Positions 59,492 to 64,000 of a stretch of DNA of 64,000 nt are shown here, piece by piece (position 1 is the first letter of the stretch; the number at the start of each line of letters is the position of its first letter). Made by a program: the position numbers and the translations under genes. Source of the DNA: Isoetes taiwanensis (lineage: Eukaryota; Streptophyta; Lycopodiopsida; Isoetales; Isoetaceae); assembly GCA_021234155.1 (NCBI GenBank), contig JAJEKV010000039.1, positions 4,756,745-4,820,744 on the forward strand. The letters are read 5' to 3'. The notes under the pieces are model-generated. The model saw nothing but the letters and a program-made list of their open reading frames with translations. It was not told the origin of the DNA and did not search any database.

Positions 59492-62400
59492 GTCAGGACA
59501 GCGGAAAGTGCAATGGTTATGGCATTGGCTAGGGTAAAACAGTTTGCAAAAGAATGGGGGCGGCAAAAGGCTTTGGCTCAGCGTCGCAGGTTGGATGCCT
59601 TATATGCGGAACTGTTGTCTCTTAGAGGGCGGGTCTCTGATGGCTTGCGTGAGCAGCAGGTGCTTCGTCAGATCGAGGTTGAGGAGGAGGCCAAGGTGTC
59701 ACAGGCCAGGGTCAAAGCGGATTTGACGTGGCTGAAGCAGTCTGACACTTGCTCTAAAGTCTTTTTTTCCGAAAGCAGCCCGCCGGAAGAAGTATGCACG
59801 GTGAGCCATGGCGGACATAGTTATTTTGTGGAGTGGTGTTGCAGCAACCAGATGCTATCAAGGCCTTTGTAGCAGCACACTATGAAACATTTTTCAAGGA
59901 GAGCCCTCTTCCCTCACAGAGTGTTTTTCAAGAGCTGGTGCTGGCCAAGGTATCGTCAAGAATCTCAGCCCTTCAAAGACAGAGCTTAGAAAAGCCGTTG
60001 ACAGGCGGGGAGTTGGGGGACGATGTCACTTTGTTGGCTCGGAATAAGTGTCCTGGGTTGGATGGAATACCAGTGGAGTTTTTTTAGAAGTAATTGGGAA
60101 TGGGTGGGGACTCGGTGGTGGTGTGGTGTATGTGGATCTTTTGGGGAATAACTCGATGCATCCTCTGCTGAATACATGTTGTATTTCACTTATACCTAAG
60201 TGTAAGCATCCTAAAACTATCAATGACTGGAGGCCTATTACTCTGTTGTCTTTAGTGTATAAAATCATTGCTAAGGCTTTGGCTGAGAGGCTTAAGCCAG
60301 CACTAGTTCACGCCATTAGTGCAGAAGCGATACGGTTTTATACCTCAAATGGAATATTCTTCATAATGTGGCTGCTGCTTTTGAGGGAGTGCATTGGGCT
60401 CGTAGGATGAGGCAGCCCCTTGTTTTTCTTAAGCTGGATTTTGCCAAGGCTTATGACAGTGTCAGGTGGCAGTTCTTGGCAGATATGATGCAGGCCTTTG
60501 GGTGCGGGCCTAGTTTCAGGGAAACAGTTATGAAGTTGCACGTGTTTGCTAGGGCGACAGTGTGGTATCAGGGTGAGACCTCTTCAATCTTCCCTGTGGG
60601 CCGAGGCATTAGGCAGGGATGTCCGTTGGCCCCCTTCCTGTTCACTATAGTGGCAGAAGCTCTCTTGCAGCTTTTTCAGGTGGCAATTGCTGACAATGTG
60701 GTGCAAGGTCTCCGCATAGATGATGGGTCGCAATAGGTTTGCAGTCAATTTGTGGATGATACATTCCTCTTTCTTCATGCAGATGAGTCCAATCTTCAGG
60801 CAGCCAAGAATATTTTGGATGCCTTTTCTTTAGCTTCGGGATGCTTGCTTAACTGGTCGAAGTGCTCGGCCATGTGGGTACTGGAGGAACCTCCTCTCCC
60901 ATGGTTGAGTCAGTTTTCCTGGGCTCTAACACCGCCACACACAGCTGCCAAACTGTTAGGCATACCATTTGGCTTGGACATTAATGCTAGGGCAATTTGG
61001 GCGGAGACATTACAGAATCTTAAGCAGCATTTGAATTGGTGGAGGGGAAGTAAACTCATCATGGCTAGTAGGATTCTTGTAGCCAAGTCAGTGCTCTGTA
61101 GCACTCATGTTTACGCAGCCTCCTGCATACTTGCGCCAGAAAGTGTGGTTAAGGAGTTGGATGACACCATTCGCAATTTTGTTTGGGGAGGGAATGAGGA
61201 GGGGGCTACAGTGAAGGTCGCATGGTGGAAGTGTGTGCGTCCCAGACAGGCAGGGGGCTTGGGTATGCTTGATGTGTTGTTACACACGAAGGTTCTGGTG
61301 TCGAAATTCATCTGGCAGTTGTTGCAGAAGCAACAATCCTCAGATTTGGCTCTGTTGGCACAGTCGCTTCGTCACTCTATTGTGTTTAGGAAGCCAGCTA
61401 TTCCGGCTCAGTTGCCGTGGGCTCTGTTTGAGGATTTGCGGCCATTCCCTCATGCTTCGCCTTTTCTTAAGGGTCTCCTGAAGGCCTGGAAGGTGGTCAA
61501 TGTTCTCTTTTCATTGGACCCTAGCAGGTGTATGGTAGCCTCATCGCCCTTTCTCTGGGTACCCTTGGACTCTGCATCTCCCTTGGCCTCTTCCCTACAC
61601 CCAGGTACTCAGCGGCGATGGATTGCGGCAGGGGTAACATCCATCCGTGACTGGTATTGGGAGGGTCATCTGGCGCCGTGGGAGTTTTTTAGGGAGAGAT
61701 TTGGCCTTCGGTGGTGGGACATACAGACTTGGGCCAGAATTGCCAATGCTATTCCATTGCAGTTGTCTTCTCAAGTCAATCGCGTTTGGAAGTCGCATAG
61801 TGAACTTGATGCATCTCAGTTTGTAGCATCGGTTTATGGGCTCCCTAGCGCCAGACACGCTGTCGCCGGATAAGTGGTCGCTTAAGCTTCCGGGGAGTAA
61901 GTGGCCCGCCATGTGGAAGTGGGCGTGGAATACATTGCCTCCTCCTAAAACTGCACCCTTTTGTGGCAGATCTTGCACCGTGAGCCTCGGGGTGAATGTC
62001 CGAGGCCCACGTGTTCAAGCCTCAGGTAGCGGAAACATGCCCTTTATGTGGGAGGCGACGTGAGACCATTGAGCACTGCTTTGTCCTATGCACAGAGGTA
62101 GGGGCAGCTTGGTCCTGGGTGAGAGCCCTCTTTGAAACTTCACTATGCAGTCAGAAGATTCTCTTGGGAGTCCTTCCTAGTAGGTGGGCAAAGGGCTGCG
62201 GCGGCGTTTCATTTATGCAGAGCTTGGCTTTTGTGGCTGATTTGGAAAAGACGGAGAGCGAAGGTCTTTCAGAATGCAGTGCTTAGCCCTTTTCGGTTGG
62301 TTCCGATCTTGAGGCATAAGTTGTGGCAGGCTTACCAAGTCTCAAGCTTGTCTGGCACAGTTAAGCGGGAAATTTGGTCGACATTCCTACAGCTTGTGGA

Positions 62401-62492
62401 TCATGATGGGCGCTTCATTTCTTAGCACCACACTTATCATTGTACTTGATCGCATTCTAATGGTTTATTCTTCAAAAAAAAAAAAAAAAAAA
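59492..62492 (+). pseudogene. 5'-truncated LINE retrotransposon with RT domain and poly(A) tail
   Basis: Reading frames in order: a pre-RT helical region (VKQFAKEWGRQKALAQRRRL), an RT start with KCPGLDGIPVEFF, CCISLIPKCKHPKTINDWRP, KLDFAKAYDSVRW, GRGIRQGCPLAPFLF, the catalytic FVDDTFLF, then a long C-terminal frame 60,752-61,873, and a zf-RVT cluster (CPLCGRRRETIEHCFVLC) near 62.0 kb. FVDD is the RT active site (usual FADD). A poly(A) tract at about 62,475-62,492 ends the element. Frameshifts near 60.05 and 60.35 kb, a TAG just before FVDD (60,734-60,736) and a shift near 61.87 kb make it dead. The endonuclease region is missing. Confidence 0.88.
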
Positions 62493-64000
62493 GGCGAGAG
62501 AAGGCGACAAAATCTGGAGCAAGAAAGGCGAGAAAAGGATGGCACGGGGGATAAAGGCGGGGCTGAGGGCGGATCCCCATTACAGAAATTCCCAGTTTCT
62601 GGGTTTTGTCACGTAAGCAAAGCGCAGGCCTCCAAATCAAGACCATTTCCATTGAAAATAGGCACTCCGAGCTCTCGAAGTGGAGCAAGAACCAACATCA
62701 TGATGGCTAAACTAGCTATAAGACAGAAATCTATGGCGGAGGCTGGCTACAAGACAAAAAGCTTCAGAAAAACAACAAACTCTAGGGCGACTTCAGTTTT
62801 TCAGATGGAATGAAGGGGCATCTGAAATTTTTGCCGGATTCTGTGCCATGTCATCCTAATTCATTTCCTGTAAAACTAATAGGAACGGGAAATCAGGCAG
62901 TCGGAATTGCCATGTGGCACAGGAATGCCCCAAAGAGAGAGATGGGCCCTGATATAAGGATAGAAGCATCTTCAAAATGGAGATACCAAAAGGAGAAGTT
63001 CAAGGCAGGCATGGATTCAAGCGGCATCATCTGGCTTCTTCCTGCTAAGGTTCTTCCTATCCGGCTCTGATCCGTTGCGTGCGTCCTACAACAACAGACA
63101 TCTGTGTTGCAGAAACAAATAAGGCAGAGACCTCCAACGCCGGAACTGCTTCCACTCCATTTTCTTAAAGTTTGAGAGGGTGCATATTCATTAAACAGAC
63201 TGGTTAAGGCGCACAGAGGCGCCCTGCAAAGCGCCATACAGCTAAGCTCCAGCTCCTCCAGCTTCAAGGGTTTAGCATCTCCAGCATCTTATGTATCTTG
63301 AACTAAGCTCCAGCATCTTCGATATACGACGCATCTCCGACATCTTCAGCTAATCTTTAGCATCTCTGGCTCTAGCTGCTGCCAAAAGGGGGATGTATCA
63401 AGTTTTGCAAATCTTGTCCCCTCATTTTATTTTCATTATTATTCCCTCTTATTTTCAATGTTAGCTTCCAGATATGATCTTGAAGCCTCTACAAAAGCCG
63501 AGAAATCTTTGGAAATGGCGTGAATCTCCATAGCTGGAAGCTCAGATGTTTGAAGGCCCGGATCATCGGGAGGGGGGAGGAGGAGGGAAGGTATATACTA
63601 AATTTTAAATTTCAAGAACGAGCGGGAAAAGAAAGCGGGGTATATATTTTGACCTTATTTTGATATTTTATTATCACATTTTACACATTATAGATGCATA
63701 TTTGCTAGGTATAATTGACTTATGCTTATTATAGGTGTATATAGGGGACCTTATAGGTGCATACTGACTTTATGTTAAGGTAAGAAGTTAATGTTGGCTT
63801 ATAGAAGCATATTCGCTAGGCATATAATTGACTTATGTTGAGCTTATGCTAAGATAAAGAATTGACTATGAAATTTTATTTCCAAAGGTTTGTTTGAGCC
63901 ATTGGTAAAGATGGGCCTATAGGTAAAAATCATGATGTATGCTTAACTATACTCTGGAGTGTATTGATACAATATCTTAGTAGAATTACCCAATATGATG
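62493..64000. other. Right end of window, nothing recognised
   Basis: No conserved gene. 63.25-63.38 kb has short CAGCATCTTC-like repetitions (AGCTCCAGCATCTTCG, CATCTCCGACATCTTCAGC). 63.66-63.86 kb repeats GCATATTTGCTAGG/GCATATTCGCTAGG and ATTGACTTATG. Functions unknown. Confidence 0.4.

Noticed and set aside
58547-62492. Twin-priming inversion of a single LINE
   Set aside because: The inverted piece is the C-terminal region, which the plus-strand element also has, and the two zinc-cluster sequences differ (CQCCHHGTIEDECH versus CPLCGRRRETIEHC). They are two different LINEs.

Overview
This is nuclear DNA of a land plant. The genes have many short introns with GT-AG borders, and the repeats are plant retrotransposons, Helitrons and LINEs. 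A 5S-rRNA-carrying LTR of Cassandra type, the DYW-type PPR fragments and the general style suggest a seed-free vascular plant, most likely a fern. That last step is inference. Only two genes look functional: a DYRK-type protein kinase on the minus strand (about 15.4-21.1 kb) and a complete 22-exon EDR2-like PH-START-DUF1336 gene on the plus strand (52,867-56,823). Nearly everything else is repeat or relic.

Layout. 0.1-2.9 kb holds a decayed transposase-like gene (minus strand) of a family I cannot name. 3.6-6.0 kb holds a broken Helitron Rep-type gene (minus strand). 6-15 kb is AT-rich with small duplications, a Helitron 3' terminus at 10,022-10,050 and a small PPR relic near 11.9 kb. 15.4-21.1 kb is the kinase. 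18,238-45,329 is a tandem segmental duplication of an ancestral unit of about 7.6 kb. Copy 1 (18,238-35,316) contains two Helitron insertions. Copy 2 (35,311-45,329) contains a solo-LTR insertion. Each unit holds the 5' part of the kinase gene, an LTR/gag retroelement piece whose LTR carries three 5S-rRNA-like segments, a GPAT pseudo-exon and a PPR fragment. Comparing the copies gives empty sites that fix the ends of the insertions. 46,304-48,022 is a second solo LTR with a 5-bp target duplication. 48-52.8 kb has no recognised gene but contains a GC-rich hairpin and a tandem repeat. After the EDR2-like gene come a 73-80-bp tandem repeat (57.7-57.9 kb), a minus-strand LINE 3' fragment (58.5-59.5 kb) and a plus-strand, poly(A)-tailed LINE (59.5-62.5 kb). 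62.5-64 kb has nothing I recognise.

Main points. (1) The duplication has a 6-bp CATTTT microhomology at its breakpoints. (2) In parts of copy 2 almost every difference from copy 1 falls on a CTG/CAG/CCG site. This looks more like base-calling error at CHG-methylated cytosines than real mutation, and it may explain the apparent frameshifts there. (3) The 5.67-kb Helitron has a precise empty site in copy 2 and contains a second 5' end and a degenerate second 3' end, so it is composite. (4) The LTR with three reiterated 5S-like segments sits next to an initiator-tRNA primer-binding site and a gag-like reading frame, which is not the usual non-coding Cassandra layout.

The genes do not form a pathway. 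The kinase belongs to the growth and stress signalling DYRK family. The EDR2-like protein belongs to a lipid-binding family known from defence and senescence control in Arabidopsis. No link between them is visible here.
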